A stretch of DNA of 64,000 bases from Vibrio pomeroyi (GCA_041879425.1 CP090855.1:930001-994000), one strand, 5' to 3'. Shown: positions 8,349 through 16,895, counted from the first letter of the stretch. Made by a program: numbers and translations. Notes: generated by a model from the sequence alone, not told the origin.

Positions 8349-9020
8349 TTAATTCAATTGAGCCAACTCCGATCGCATTGAATCGATAACTTGTCCGTAA
8401 TCTTCACTATCAAAAATAGCCGAGCCAGCAACAAACATATCCGCACCCGCTTCAGCAATCTCTTTTATGTTGTTAACTTTCACACCGCCATCGACTTCTA
8501 AGCGAATATCACGCCCAGATTCATGAATGCGTGATCGGATTGAACGCAGCTTATCGAGCGTAGCTGGGATGAAAGATTGACCGCTGAAGCCAGGGTTCAC
8601 TGACATCACTAATATCAGGTCGACTTTATCCATGATGTAATCAAGATGACTTAACGGCGTTGCAGGGTTTAATACCACTCCGGCTTGGCAACCGTGCTCT
8701 TTGATTAACTGTAAAGTACGGTCAACATGCTCAGAGGCTTCTACATGAAACGTAATCATCGTCGCACCCGCCTCTGCAAATTGAGGCACCAGTTGATCAA
8801 CAGGCTTCGCCATTAAATGCACGTCAATCGGCGCTGTAATTCCATAATCTCGTAGTGCTTTTAATACTGGCGCACCAAAAGTCAGGTTGGGTACATAGTG
8901 GTTATCCATAACATCAAAATGAATAACTTCAGCCCCAGCCGCCAGAACGCGTTCTACGTCCTCACCAAGGCGAGCCAAATCAGCAGAAAGAATCGAAGGT
9001 GCGATAAGATATTGTTTCAT
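8349..9020 (-). CDS. rpe: Ribulose-phosphate 3-epimerase
   Basis: A 223-residue TIM-barrel enzyme interconverting D-ribulose 5-phosphate and D-xylulose 5-phosphate. Motifs: IAPSILSADLARLGED, VIHFDVMDNHYVPNLTFG, IDVHLMAKPVD, ILVMSVNPGFSGQSF and LEVDGGVKVNNI, with the metal-binding H/D residues. Vibrios normally also have an rpe in the dam-gph-trpS region, so this copy next to a YqaB-like phosphatase and between two ascorbate clusters is probably a second, catabolic version feeding pentose phosphates onward. A related ketohexose-6-phosphate epimerase activity is possible. Confidence 0.88.
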   Translation of the reverse strand: MKQYLIAPSILSADLARLGEDVERVLAAGAEVIHFDVMDNHYVPNLTFGAPVLKALRDYGITAPIDVHLMAKPVDQLVPQFAEAGATMITFHVEASEHVDRTLQLIKEHGCQAGVVLNPATPLSHLDYIMDKVDLILVMSVNPGFSGQSFIPATLDKLRSIRSRIHESGRDIRLEVDGGVKVNNIKEIAEAGADMFVAGSAIFDSEDYGQVIDSMRSELAQLN

Positions 9021-9056
9021 TGTTTTCCTAGTTATTTTTGTATCGTTAAATTCTGT

Positions 9057-9656
9057 TTAGCTCGCTGGAACAAACTGGGTTATGTGCCCATCCTCGACCA
9101 TGTAACAATCCATACCTGCAGCCGTTGCAGCATATTGCCCAATGATCGTATCTTCAAATACCACACAATCCGTCGGATCAAGCTCTAACTGCCTAGCGAC
9201 TTTCAGAAAAGTATCTGGGTTAGGTTTATGATTTTCTACGTCATCCGAAGTCACTATTGTGCCTATCATTGACGGGATGTCCGTCGTGTTGAGAATCGCC
9301 CTCGCATGCTTTGCCTGCGCACCAGTGCCAATTCCAATTTTTTTCAATTGATACTGTTGCTGCAAGAGCGCATAGGTTTCTGGGATAACATCACCTTTGT
9401 GCTCAATGGCTTCAAAGTTGGCGATTTTATCCGAGGTAATCTCCCGAGCATCTAGTGCTAGGTCGTAACGCTTTAGGATCTCTTGTGTGACTTTTCTCGA
9501 TGGCATTCCACCAAGTTGATCTAACCATTCTTTGTCGTAGGGAATACCAAACTTCTCGCAAGTTTGTTGCCATGCATGAGCATGTGCCACCATAGAATTG
9601 ACCAGAGTCCCATCGAGATCAAAAATAATTCCTTTATATTTATCTAACTTTGGCAT
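9057..9656 (-). CDS. HAD beta-phosphoglucomutase/YqaB-like phosphatase
   Basis: About 199 residues from the ATG at 9656, preferred over an upstream ATG at 9686 because GAGAG lies 7 nt before it and the shorter form matches YqaB. HAD motifs: IIFDLDGTLVNS, GIGTGAQAKHARA, and VVFEDTIIGQYAATAAGM. The family includes YqaB (fructose-1-phosphate and 6-phosphogluconate phosphatase) and beta-phosphoglucomutases. Pairing with rpe 36 bp downstream suggests a sugar-phosphate detoxifying or bypass role. Confidence 0.82.
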   Translation of the reverse strand: MPKLDKYKGIIFDLDGTLVNSMVAHAHAWQQTCEKFGIPYDKEWLDQLGGMPSRKVTQEILKRYDLALDAREITSDKIANFEAIEHKGDVIPETYALLQQQYQLKKIGIGTGAQAKHARAILNTTDIPSMIGTIVTSDDVENHKPNPDTFLKVARQLELDPTDCVVFEDTIIGQYAATAAGMDCYMVEDGHITQFVPAS

Positions 9657-9901
9657 CGTCAATCTCTCATCTGTTTTGAGACTCATAGTACTAATCGCAC
9701 TAGATAAAACCTATTCATGATCCTCTTAATATGATCTTATTCAACAATCCGACAATTAACCGAAGTGATGCAATAAAAGCCGTTGTTTTACTATTGAAAT
9801 CATATTTTGAGCACATCTCACCCATTTTTACTTAAACGAACTAGAGATGCATAAATTGAAGATGATATAGTCCACCAAAATCAAATACCTTGGACATGAC
9901 C

Positions 9902-10111
9902 ATGCATTCTAGCGACATCATCAAATTGGCAAATTTAGGCGTTAATATCGAAATTTCAAAAGACTCTTCATTGCATCCTTCTGATGCGTTAGAAGTGGTA
10001 AAGATTGTTGCTGAAATCGGTAGCCAAATCGTTATCAAGAAGAAATACCACACGGACTACCTCATTCAAATGGCTGAAGTGGGTCGTGATCATGTGACGA
10101 TCGCTGTTTAA
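9902..10111 (+). CDS. Small protein of three imperfect repeats
   Basis: About 69 residues from ATG 9902; ATG 9896 or TTG 9890 are alternative starts. The protein divides into three similar units: HSSDIIKLANLGVNIEI, HPSDALEVVKIVAEIGSQIVI and YHTDYLIQMAEVGRDHVTIAV. Each has H-x-S/T-D, a short helix with A-x-x-G, then a strand rich in V/I. This predicts repeating alpha-beta units. I know no function. It has its own terminator downstream and stands alone between the rpe pair and the ula operon. Confidence 0.6.
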   Translation: MHSSDIIKLANLGVNIEISKDSSLHPSDALEVVKIVAEIGSQIVIKKKYHTDYLIQMAEVGRDHVTIAV

Positions 10112-10180
10112 GAACAGCCACTATTTGAAAATTGACAAAACCTCAGCTTCAAAAGTTTAGAGAGACATGTTGATATAAAA

Positions 10181-10216
10181 ATGCAGCATATTGGGGGCAA
10201 TATGCTGCATTTTCTC
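10181..10216. terminator. Bidirectional terminator
   Basis: A 13-bp perfect stem (ATGCAGCATATTG / CAATATGCTGCAT) with a GGGG loop has T-rich flanks on both strands. It serves the small repeat protein (+) and the ula operon (-). Confidence 0.88.
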
Positions 10217-10273
10217 TTTTCGTTAGGAACATGGAGAACGTAAAGAGAAACTCGTTAAGCATTCTAAGTAGAG

Positions 10274-11155
10274 CTAGTGGTCAAACAACATCGGAACACC
10301 CGCTTGAACACACACTTCATTCAAGCGTTTTTGTGCCGTGAGTATATTCTCTTTCCAGCGTTCATCTTGAGCCCACATCTCGATCACGAGTGGTACAACG
10401 CACTCAGTCTCTTTCAACGTTTCAAAAATGGCATTGAAGTCAACTTCACCATCACCAATCACTAAGTCTCGGAATTGCCCTTTGTACTCGTCAGTCACTT
10501 TATACGTGTCTTTGAGATGGATCTGAGTGATATGAGGCTTACTCAGTTTGAGCTCAGTCACTATGTCGTAATTCCAACCAGAGATATTGCCCACATCCGG
10601 ATACGCCGTGAAATACGGTGAATTGACTTCACGACTCAGCACTTCGAACTTACTCAAAGAGTTCAGGTAATCGGTGTCCATGATTTCCACAGCAAGCATT
10701 ACGCCCGATCTTTCAGCCAACTGTGCCGAAAGCTTCATTCCTTCAATGAACCTCTGGTGAGTGACTTTATCAGCAGGCTCGTAGTAAACGTCATATCCAG
10801 CCAGTTGGATGGTACGAATACCCAATTTGTAAGCCAAAGAGATCGCCTTCTCCATATGGATAACCGCTTGCTCACGAATCACCGGATCTGCGGAACCAAA
10901 TGGGAACTTGCGATGCGCACTTAAACACATGGATTGCAGTGGTACACCATGCTTTTCACACAGACGACGTAAGGCATACACTTCCTCGTCATTCCAATCC
11001 AAACGGCTACGGCGCTCGTCTGATTCATCGACCGATATCTCAAGAAAATCAAAGCCGAGTTCTTTGGTTGTTACCAGCTTGTCTTCCCAGCTGAGTTCGT
11101 TAGGTAGGGCCTTCTCATAAAGCCCTACACGGTGGCGTAACAAGTTTTGATACAT
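10274..11155 (-). CDS. ulaE: L-xylulose-5-phosphate 3-epimerase
   Basis: A 293-residue paralogue of sgbU in this window, sharing RVGLYEKALPNELSWEDKL, GFDFLEISVDESDERRSRLDW, CLSAHRKFPFGS, AVEIMDTDYLNS and YPDVGNISGWNYD. It converts L-xylulose 5-phosphate to L-ribulose 5-phosphate in ascorbate catabolism. The ATG has a strong AGGAGG site 4 nt upstream. Last gene of the minus-strand ula operon, 8 nt after ulaD. Confidence 0.93.
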   Translation of the reverse strand: MYQNLLRHRVGLYEKALPNELSWEDKLVTTKELGFDFLEISVDESDERRSRLDWNDEEVYALRRLCEKHGVPLQSMCLSAHRKFPFGSADPVIREQAVIHMEKAISLAYKLGIRTIQLAGYDVYYEPADKVTHQRFIEGMKLSAQLAERSGVMLAVEIMDTDYLNSLSKFEVLSREVNSPYFTAYPDVGNISGWNYDIVTELKLSKPHITQIHLKDTYKVTDEYKGQFRDLVIGDGEVDFNAIFETLKETECVVPLVIEMWAQDERWKENILTAQKRLNEVCVQAGVPMLFDH

Positions 11156-11163
11156 AACGCCTC

Positions 11164-11811
11164 CTAGTTCCAGTAGCGATCGATCTGAGCTTTTAGTGCT
11201 TCTGCTGTTTCTTTACCTTTGTCACCCGCAAGTGCGCGACCTGCGATAAAGGTTTTCGCTTTAATGCCTTCAAATAGGTATAGGTCTTCAGGCACGATGC
11301 CACCTGTGATAGAAAGCTCGATACCCATTTCAGACAATGCACGCATCTTCACAAGATCTTCTTCTGTCCAACCCACACCGGCTAATTCAGCGTCACGAGA
11401 ACGGTGATAGATAGCTTGAGAGATACCTAGGTCGACCCAAGATTGAGCATCGTCCATTGTCCAGTTACCATAAATTTCGATTTGGATTTCACCGTTAAAT
11501 TCATCAGCAACTTTCTTACATGCACCAATGGTTGCGATGTGTGCAGCAGCAGAAACGGTAATCCAATCAGCGCCCGCTTCGAATGCCATACGAGCCAAAA
11601 TAGCGCCACCATCTGTTGTTTTCATGTCGCACACAAGGATATGGTCTGGGTGATTCTTACGAAGCGTAGAAACCGCCGTCATCCCTTCTGCAAACGCCAA
11701 AATAGTGCCCACTTCAATCACATCAACAAAGCTTTCAACGTTGTTTGCCACTTCAATTGCAGCAGGAAGGTTTGTTTGGTCTAGGGCGATCTGAATCATT
11801 GGTTTAGTCAT
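11164..11811 (-). CDS. ulaD: 3-keto-L-gulonate-6-phosphate decarboxylase
   Basis: About 215 residues from ATG 11811, chosen because AAGGAT lies 7 nt before it and it clears the upstream stop at 11816. It carries IQIALD, VIEVGT, the DxKxxD motif in CDMKTTD, YHRSRDAELAG and FIAGRALAG. It decarboxylates 3-keto-L-gulonate 6-phosphate to L-xylulose 5-phosphate. Paralogue of sgbH at 3855-4499, with long shared stretches. Confidence 0.93.
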   Translation of the reverse strand: MTKPMIQIALDQTNLPAAIEVANNVESFVDVIEVGTILAFAEGMTAVSTLRKNHPDHILVCDMKTTDGGAILARMAFEAGADWITVSAAAHIATIGACKKVADEFNGEIQIEIYGNWTMDDAQSWVDLGISQAIYHRSRDAELAGVGWTEEDLVKMRALSEMGIELSITGGIVPEDLYLFEGIKAKTFIAGRALAGDKGKETAEALKAQIDRYWN

Positions 11812-11815
11812 GTTG

Positions 11816-12637
11816 TTATCCTTTAATTTGTTCACGTATTAGACGGGCTAAGCCATCATGGTTGTTATCTGTTGAGCACACGCATTGAACGTGTGACTTG
11901 ACGATGTCATCAGCATTGAGCATCGCTACACCTAATCCGGCGTACTTGAGCATGGATATATCGTTATGGTTGTCACCGACGGCAATGACGTCATCGGCTT
12001 GATAACCGAGTTCTGTGATGTATTCAGCAAGGCGTAGGCCCTTACTGTTACCTTTTGCAGCAAAGTCGATTCGGTTTGACCAAGAACGCTCACCGTTGAA
12101 GTTCTCTTCTATCCATGGGTGTTGCATTAAACGGTCTACTGAGTCTTGGCTACCTTCCACCACAAACTTCCAAACGTGTTCGGCTTGCTGAGCCGTTTCA
12201 ATGAATGATTCCACTTGGTAAATTTGAGGGCGATGTTGCTCTGGTGCCGTTTCTGCCCAACTTTCCAATGCCAACATGTAGGCAAATGGGTTGTAGTGTG
12301 AGTACGTCATGGCATGCGTGATGTACATGACCATTTTGAGCTGAAACTCATCTGCCATATCGATGAAGGTCAGCGCTTTGTCTTTATCTATCGCGTTTTG
12401 AGTCAGTACCGTTTCAGTTTGATAGTCATAAACATAAGTGCCGTTACAGCAGATGATTGGCGTATCTAACCCCAATTCGTAGTAATAAGGTCGTGCTGCT
12501 GTGTGGTGTCGACCAGTCACAATCACGACATGACAACTTTGTTTGGCTTCTTGGATCGCCTTTTTCAGTTCTGGATGAATCGTGTGATCATCCTTTAACA
12601 CGGTTCCATCGAGATCTAACGCCAGCACTTTATACAT
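11816..12637 (-). CDS. Cof-type HAD-IIB sugar phosphatase in the ula operon
   Basis: A 273-residue HAD hydrolase: KVLALDLDGTVLKDDHT (motif I), VVIVTGRHHTAARPYY (motif II), GNSKGLRLAEY (motif III lysine) and AVGDNHNDISMLKYAG (motif IV). It shares long identical blocks with the phosphatase at 1030-1872, for example PIICCNGTY, WKFVVEG and ENFNGERSW, so the two are paralogues. It lies between ulaF and ulaD with 4 nt to ulaD. The E. coli ula operon has no such gene, so its role here is open; a phosphatase acting on ascorbate-pathway intermediates is the inference. Confidence 0.85.
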   Translation of the reverse strand: MYKVLALDLDGTVLKDDHTIHPELKKAIQEAKQSCHVVIVTGRHHTAARPYYYELGLDTPIICCNGTYVYDYQTETVLTQNAIDKDKALTFIDMADEFQLKMVMYITHAMTYSHYNPFAYMLALESWAETAPEQHRPQIYQVESFIETAQQAEHVWKFVVEGSQDSVDRLMQHPWIEENFNGERSWSNRIDFAAKGNSKGLRLAEYITELGYQADDVIAVGDNHNDISMLKYAGLGVAMLNADDIVKSHVQCVCSTDNNHDGLARLIREQIKG

Positions 12638-12748
12638 AGAGTCCTCTCACTTATTCCCTGAAGTCGGGCCTAATCAATATTGAAACTACTTAGAGTCGAA
12701 GCTCGTTAAGCGGCTTACTTAAACGGCTTATTTAAACAAAAAGCCGAT

Positions 12749-13447
12749 TTACTGTTGGCCGTAATAAGCATTTTCACCGTGCTTACGTAAGTAGTGTTTG
12801 TCGGATAGTTCTGGCTGAATTTTGATGCCGCTATTCAAGGTGCGCGTTGCCAACGCCATTGCAGAAACTTCTTCTAATACCACCGCGTTGTGAACCGCAT
12901 CGTTGGCATCTTTGCCCCAAGAGAAAGGCGCATGTCCTGCAACAATAACGCTGGGAACGGCCATTGGATCGATTCGACGCTGCTTGAACTCTTCAATGAT
13001 CACCAAGCCAGTATTTTTCTCGTACTCTTCAGCAATTTCAGAGTGAGACAATCGACGTGTACATGGGATGTCACCGTAGAAATAGTCCGCATGAGTGGTG
13101 CCCAAGGCTGGAATATCGATACCGGCTTGCGCCCAAATAGTGGCACTGCGTGAATGCGTGTGAACAATGCCACTGACCTCAGGGAAAGCTTTGTAAAGCT
13201 CTAAATGAGTTGCGGTATCACTTGAAGGATTCAGTTTCCCTTCAACAATGTTGCCTTCTAGATCGACGACCACCATATCTTCAGCTGTCATATCGCAGTA
13301 TTCGACACCTGATGGCTTAATCGCTATCACGCCATTAGCACGGTCAAACTCAGAGACATTGCCCCAAGTGAATGTCACCAAACCATACTTCGGAAGCTGC
13401 AAATTGGCTTCTAAGACGCGTTGTTTCAGTTGGCTATATTTAGACAT
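12749..13447 (-). CDS. ulaF: L-ribulose-5-phosphate 4-epimerase
   Basis: A 232-residue class II aldolase-fold epimerase, start at ATG 13447 with AAGGAG 6 nt upstream; a longer frame from 13492 would overlap ulaC and is rejected. Motifs as in sgbE: LPKYGLVTFTWGNVSE, IKPSGVEY, SSDTATHLELYKAF, IVHTHSRSATIWAQ and AGHAPFSWGKD. It yields D-xylulose 5-phosphate for the pentose phosphate pathway. There is a 111-bp gap before the HAD gene. Confidence 0.93.
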   Translation of the reverse strand: MSKYSQLKQRVLEANLQLPKYGLVTFTWGNVSEFDRANGVIAIKPSGVEYCDMTAEDMVVVDLEGNIVEGKLNPSSDTATHLELYKAFPEVSGIVHTHSRSATIWAQAGIDIPALGTTHADYFYGDIPCTRRLSHSEIAEEYEKNTGLVIIEEFKQRRIDPMAVPSVIVAGHAPFSWGKDANDAVHNAVVLEEVSAMALATRTLNSGIKIQPELSDKHYLRKHGENAYYGQQ

Positions 13448-13457
13448 AGTTGTCTCC

Positions 13458-13925
13458 TTACGCTGCTTCCGCTTGCAGTAACGCAGCATCAATTAAACGC
13501 GCCACTTCTTCTGGGCTTTTGCATGCGCGAAGTTTTGAGAAGTCTTCATCAAATTCAATCAAGTTCGCCACTTGCATGGTGCCTTCGATGTGCTCTTCTG
13601 AATCTTTACCCGCTAACGTGATCAACACATCAACAGGCTCATCAACACCTTCAAAAGTAATCGGGGTTTCCAGCACGGTTAACGCAAAACCGGTACGAAT
13701 CACACCATCTTCAGGGCGGCAATGCGGCAGTGCGAACGCATCGTGAATACAGATATAAGGGCCTTCTTCACCAATCGCTTTGGTAATCGCGTCGTAGTAA
13801 CGCTCTTCAGCAACACCGGCTTTAACCAATGCGTCAGTACCCAGCTTGATCGCCGCTTTCCAGTCAGTTGCTTTTGCGTTCAGGAGGATAGAGTTATTCT
13901 TGATAAGAGATTCTTTTAAGTTCAT
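13458..13925 (-). CDS. ulaC: Ascorbate PTS enzyme IIA
   Basis: About 155 residues from ATG 13925 (MNLKESLIKNNS), matching E. coli UlaC in length and start; an in-frame GTG at 13937 is an alternative. The phosphorylated histidine is in HDAFALPHCRPEDGV. It takes phosphate from HPr and passes it to the IIB cysteine of the fused transporter encoded next to it. Fructose/mannitol-type IIA fold. Confidence 0.92.
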   Translation of the reverse strand: MNLKESLIKNNSILLNAKATDWKAAIKLGTDALVKAGVAEERYYDAITKAIGEEGPYICIHDAFALPHCRPEDGVIRTGFALTVLETPITFEGVDEPVDVLITLAGKDSEEHIEGTMQVANLIEFDEDFSKLRACKSPEEVARLIDAALLQAEAA

Positions 13926-13991
13926 GTTATTGCTCACTTATATAATTGTTTTTATTGGCTCAGCAGTGCGGTACCACTGAGCCGTTTATCA

Positions 13992-15794
13992 TTATTTATG
14001 GAAGTTGTTCTCGATGATGGAAACAAGCTCGTCGCCGAAAGTTTTCACCATAATCATGTTCTTAACCGCTAACTGTTGCTTACCTTCCGGCAGGCCCGTG
14101 ATCTTCGCTGCAAGAGCAACCGAAGTAACGATGATGTCGAATGAACCAAGGTGCGATTTGTAATCGGTGATGGCGCTGTTAAAGGTCGAGCTTGGGATGC
14201 CTTTCTTATCCAAGTACTCTTTGATTTTCTTAGAGCACATCATTGAAGAACCTTGCCCTGAACCACAGCACACTAAGACACGAACCGGTTTCTGATCAGC
14301 TGCCGTTGTAGAAGCAGATGGAGCTTGAGCAGTTGCTGTCGATTGTTGTGGAACCGCGACTTCAACCTCAATGCCCTCAGGTGTTACTGCGGTCATTGTT
14401 TCAGCGGCAGCTTCTGCGTCTTCTTCAGCTCGTAGTTGCTTAGAAGCGAAGTACATGTAGATGCCAGCCAAAGCCAAAATCACAAAGAAGAACATGCTAG
14501 AGCTTGAGATACCTTGCATGATAGGTGGGAATACCAGAGCCCAGTCAGCCATACCCATCCAGCCGTTAAACTCAGTACCAGATTGAGCAAAGATGTGGAT
14601 TGCCCAAGCAGAACCAACCACTTCGATGATGCCCATAACGAAACAAATCTTCATTACTGCTTTCCAGCCACCAAAGTGGTTAGCAAACACGCCGATGGTT
14701 GCGTTCGAGAAGAACATTGGAATAAAGCCAGGGATGATCATGATTGGTGCGTCAAACGCTAACATTGCAAGAACAGCGGTGAATTGACCAACCGCACCCC
14801 ACATGAAGCCGAACACCATTGCGTTTGGAGAGTATGCGTAGATAGCTGCACAATCGATTGCTAACACAGCGTTAGGAATAAGACGTTGAGAAATACCGTT
14901 AAAGGCCTCGGACAATTCCGCTACGAACATACGAACGCCGGTGACGATAACTTGAATCGCTACTGCGAATTTCAAACCAGTTTCGAAAATGTAGATAAAC
15001 CAGTGTGTTTTACCTGCCATGTCTTGAAGGTTATCAAGACCAAACGAAAGAAGAATGATGCCAAAGAAAGCCGTCATTACGAGCGTTGTCGCTGCAATGC
15101 TATCGTGGAAAATGTGCAGCCATTTAGGCAGTTTAATGTGGTCGACACTGTCATTCTTGTCGCCAAGCTTAGGAGCAACCTTGGTGGCTACCCATGACGC
15201 AAACTGTTGTTGGTGACCTATCGAGAAACCCGCTCCGCCAGTCACTTCTTGAGTGGGCTTGAACATGATGTTTGACGAGATACCCCAGTACAACGCCATC
15301 AATATTGCAGAATAGATGATGGTTTCCCACATACCTGCGCCAAGCACGAAGTAGAAAACAGCAATTAGGCCAGCTTGTTGGAACATGATATGTCCCGTCA
15401 ACATGATGGTTCTGATACCAGTAATACGGCGGAAGGCAACCAGTAGAATGTTGAGCCCAAGTGCCAGTAATACGGCATAACCAACCCAAGAGTAATTGTC
15501 GCCCATGGTTTCCATGGTGGACATCATGGATGTGTACGGGTCAATCACCGACCCTGTCAATCCATGTATTTCACTCATTTTCTCGATAACCGGTTTAAAA
15601 CCCGCTACCAATGTTCCAGCACCTACCTGCACTATCATGAAACCAACGATGGTTTTAATAGAGCCGGAGATAATAGTTGTTGCGTCACGCTTGAGTAGAA
15701 TGTAACCCAGACAAGTAACAAGACCGAGTAGCAACGGTGCTTTGGTCATTACCTGACTGTAAAAAATATAGAAAATATCATATAAGAATTCCAT
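13992..15794 (-). CDS. ulaA: Ascorbate PTS enzyme IIC-IIB fusion (UlaA-UlaB)
   Basis: A 600-residue inner-membrane permease. Residues about 1-440 form the UlaA-type IIC domain with many hydrophobic spans. A linker rich in A, E, T and Q follows (about 445-500). The last 100 residues are a IIB domain beginning VRVLVCCGSGQGSSMMC, where a cysteine is the phosphorylation site. E. coli encodes these as separate UlaA (465) and UlaB (101) proteins. It imports L-ascorbate as ascorbate 6-phosphate. First gene of the minus-strand operon. Confidence 0.93.
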   Translation of the reverse strand: MEFLYDIFYIFYSQVMTKAPLLLGLVTCLGYILLKRDATTIISGSIKTIVGFMIVQVGAGTLVAGFKPVIEKMSEIHGLTGSVIDPYTSMMSTMETMGDNYSWVGYAVLLALGLNILLVAFRRITGIRTIMLTGHIMFQQAGLIAVFYFVLGAGMWETIIYSAILMALYWGISSNIMFKPTQEVTGGAGFSIGHQQQFASWVATKVAPKLGDKNDSVDHIKLPKWLHIFHDSIAATTLVMTAFFGIILLSFGLDNLQDMAGKTHWFIYIFETGLKFAVAIQVIVTGVRMFVAELSEAFNGISQRLIPNAVLAIDCAAIYAYSPNAMVFGFMWGAVGQFTAVLAMLAFDAPIMIIPGFIPMFFSNATIGVFANHFGGWKAVMKICFVMGIIEVVGSAWAIHIFAQSGTEFNGWMGMADWALVFPPIMQGISSSSMFFFVILALAGIYMYFASKQLRAEEDAEAAAETMTAVTPEGIEVEVAVPQQSTATAQAPSASTTAADQKPVRVLVCCGSGQGSSMMCSKKIKEYLDKKGIPSSTFNSAITDYKSHLGSFDIIVTSVALAAKITGLPEGKQQLAVKNMIMVKTFGDELVSIIENNFHK

Positions 15795-15877
15795 ATCTTT
15801 ACCCCTGATTAATTTTTAATTTTAATGGTATGTAGGATGTGATGATGTCTAGTTTTGCTCACGAACTAGACTTTACC

Positions 15878-15893
15878 AATCAAAAGTAATCAT
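15878..15893 (+). promoter_or_regulatory. Candidate UlaR operator 1
   Basis: AATCAAAAGTAATCAT, an exact 16-base match to the copy at 16086-16101. It lies near the ulaA start. Repetition in the divergent region points to UlaR binding. Confidence 0.6.
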
Positions 15894-15907
15894 TCAATGC
15901 TCACTTG

Positions 15908-15921
15908 TGATTACTTTGATT
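15908..15921 (-). promoter_or_regulatory. Candidate UlaR operator 2 (inverted, one base shorter)
   Basis: TGATTACTTTGATT is the reverse complement of the operator sequence minus one base. It forms an inverted pair with operator 1, 14 bases away. Confidence 0.55.
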
Positions 15922-16085
15922 TATATCAATTAACCACACCCAGAATGTGCCTAATTGAGCTTCGGATCACACCAAAAAACAACAAATTAAATAAAATCAA
16001 TGACTTATAAATCATTGTGATTAAGATCTAGTTTTTATAGCAATGTGGTTTGACAATCATGATGGTGATTATTAGAATCAAAACA

Positions 16086-16101
16086 AATCAAAAGTAATCA
16101 T
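16086..16101 (+). promoter_or_regulatory. Candidate UlaR operator 3
   Basis: AATCAAAAGTAATCAT, identical to operator 1 and 33 bases before the ulaR start, placed to allow autoregulation. The roughly 200-bp separation from the other pair would suit DNA looping. Confidence 0.6.
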
Positions 16102-16134
16102 CAAATTGTCACAACGACATAAAGAGTGATAAAT

Positions 16135-16890
16135 ATGAATGAAGTACAAAGACATAACGGCATCGTGTCGCTGTTAGAAGATATGCAGACAATAAACGTC
16201 TCACATATTATTGATAAATTTAGTGTTTCACCTGCTACTGCAAGGCGTGACATCGCTAAATTAGATGAAGTTGGCCGACTTAGAAAAGTTCGAAATGGCG
16301 CTGAACGAGTAGAGAATCAGAAGAGAAAGTGGTCACCACTCAATATCAACAGCACTGAGTTCTATGAAGAGAAAGCTGAGATTGCGCAAGCAGCAGCCGG
16401 ACTTTGTCAGTCGGGTGATACAGTTGTAATCAACTGCGGTTCTACAGCTTTTCTACTTGGCCAACAGTTATGTGGGGATGACGTTCAAATCGTAACGAAC
16501 TACTTCCCACTCGCAAGCTACTTGATCAACGAGGATCATGACGATGTCATCATCATTGGCGGTCAATACAACAAAGCGCAGAACATCTTTTTGAATCCAG
16601 CCCCTAATTCACTAGGCGGTTATGCAGGAAACTGGATGTTCACTTCAGGCAAAGGCTTAACTGACGCGGGGCTATACAAAGCCGACATGTTAACAGCCGT
16701 CGCTGAACAGCAAATGCTTGAACAGGTCGATAAACTCGTGGTGGTGGTCGACAGTTCAAAGGTTGGACAACGCACCGGAATGCTCTTTTGCAATACCAAG
16801 CAAATAGACATCGTCATCACCGGTAAAGACGCCAATCCAGAAGTTGTTAAGCAGATTGAAGCTCAAGGGACGCAAGTCATCTTAGTTTAA
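16135..16890 (+). CDS. ulaR: UlaR, DeoR-family repressor of ascorbate genes
   Basis: 251 residues from ATG 16135, the same length as E. coli UlaR; an in-frame GTG at 16126 is less likely. N-terminal DeoR helix-turn-helix: NVSHIIDKFSVSPATARRDIAKLDEVGRL. The C-terminal sugar-phosphate sensor domain includes VVINCGSTAFLLGQQL and VVVVDSSKVGQRTG. In E. coli ascorbate 6-phosphate relieves repression. It is divergent from ulaA and followed by ulaG. Confidence 0.92.
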   Translation: MNEVQRHNGIVSLLEDMQTINVSHIIDKFSVSPATARRDIAKLDEVGRLRKVRNGAERVENQKRKWSPLNINSTEFYEEKAEIAQAAAGLCQSGDTVVINCGSTAFLLGQQLCGDDVQIVTNYFPLASYLINEDHDDVIIIGGQYNKAQNIFLNPAPNSLGGYAGNWMFTSGKGLTDAGLYKADMLTAVAEQQMLEQVDKLVVVVDSSKVGQRTGMLFCNTKQIDIVITGKDANPEVVKQIEAQGTQVILV

Positions 16891-16895
16891 ATCAC

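Larger units (their letters stand above)
15795..16134. promoter_or_regulatory. Divergent ulaA / ulaR control region
   Basis: 340 AT-rich bases without a gene, between the divergent PTS operon and ulaR. It holds three copies of the candidate UlaR operator, listed separately, and must contain promoters in both directions. A further TGATTA-rich segment around 16067-16080 could be a weak fourth site. Confidence 0.7.
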
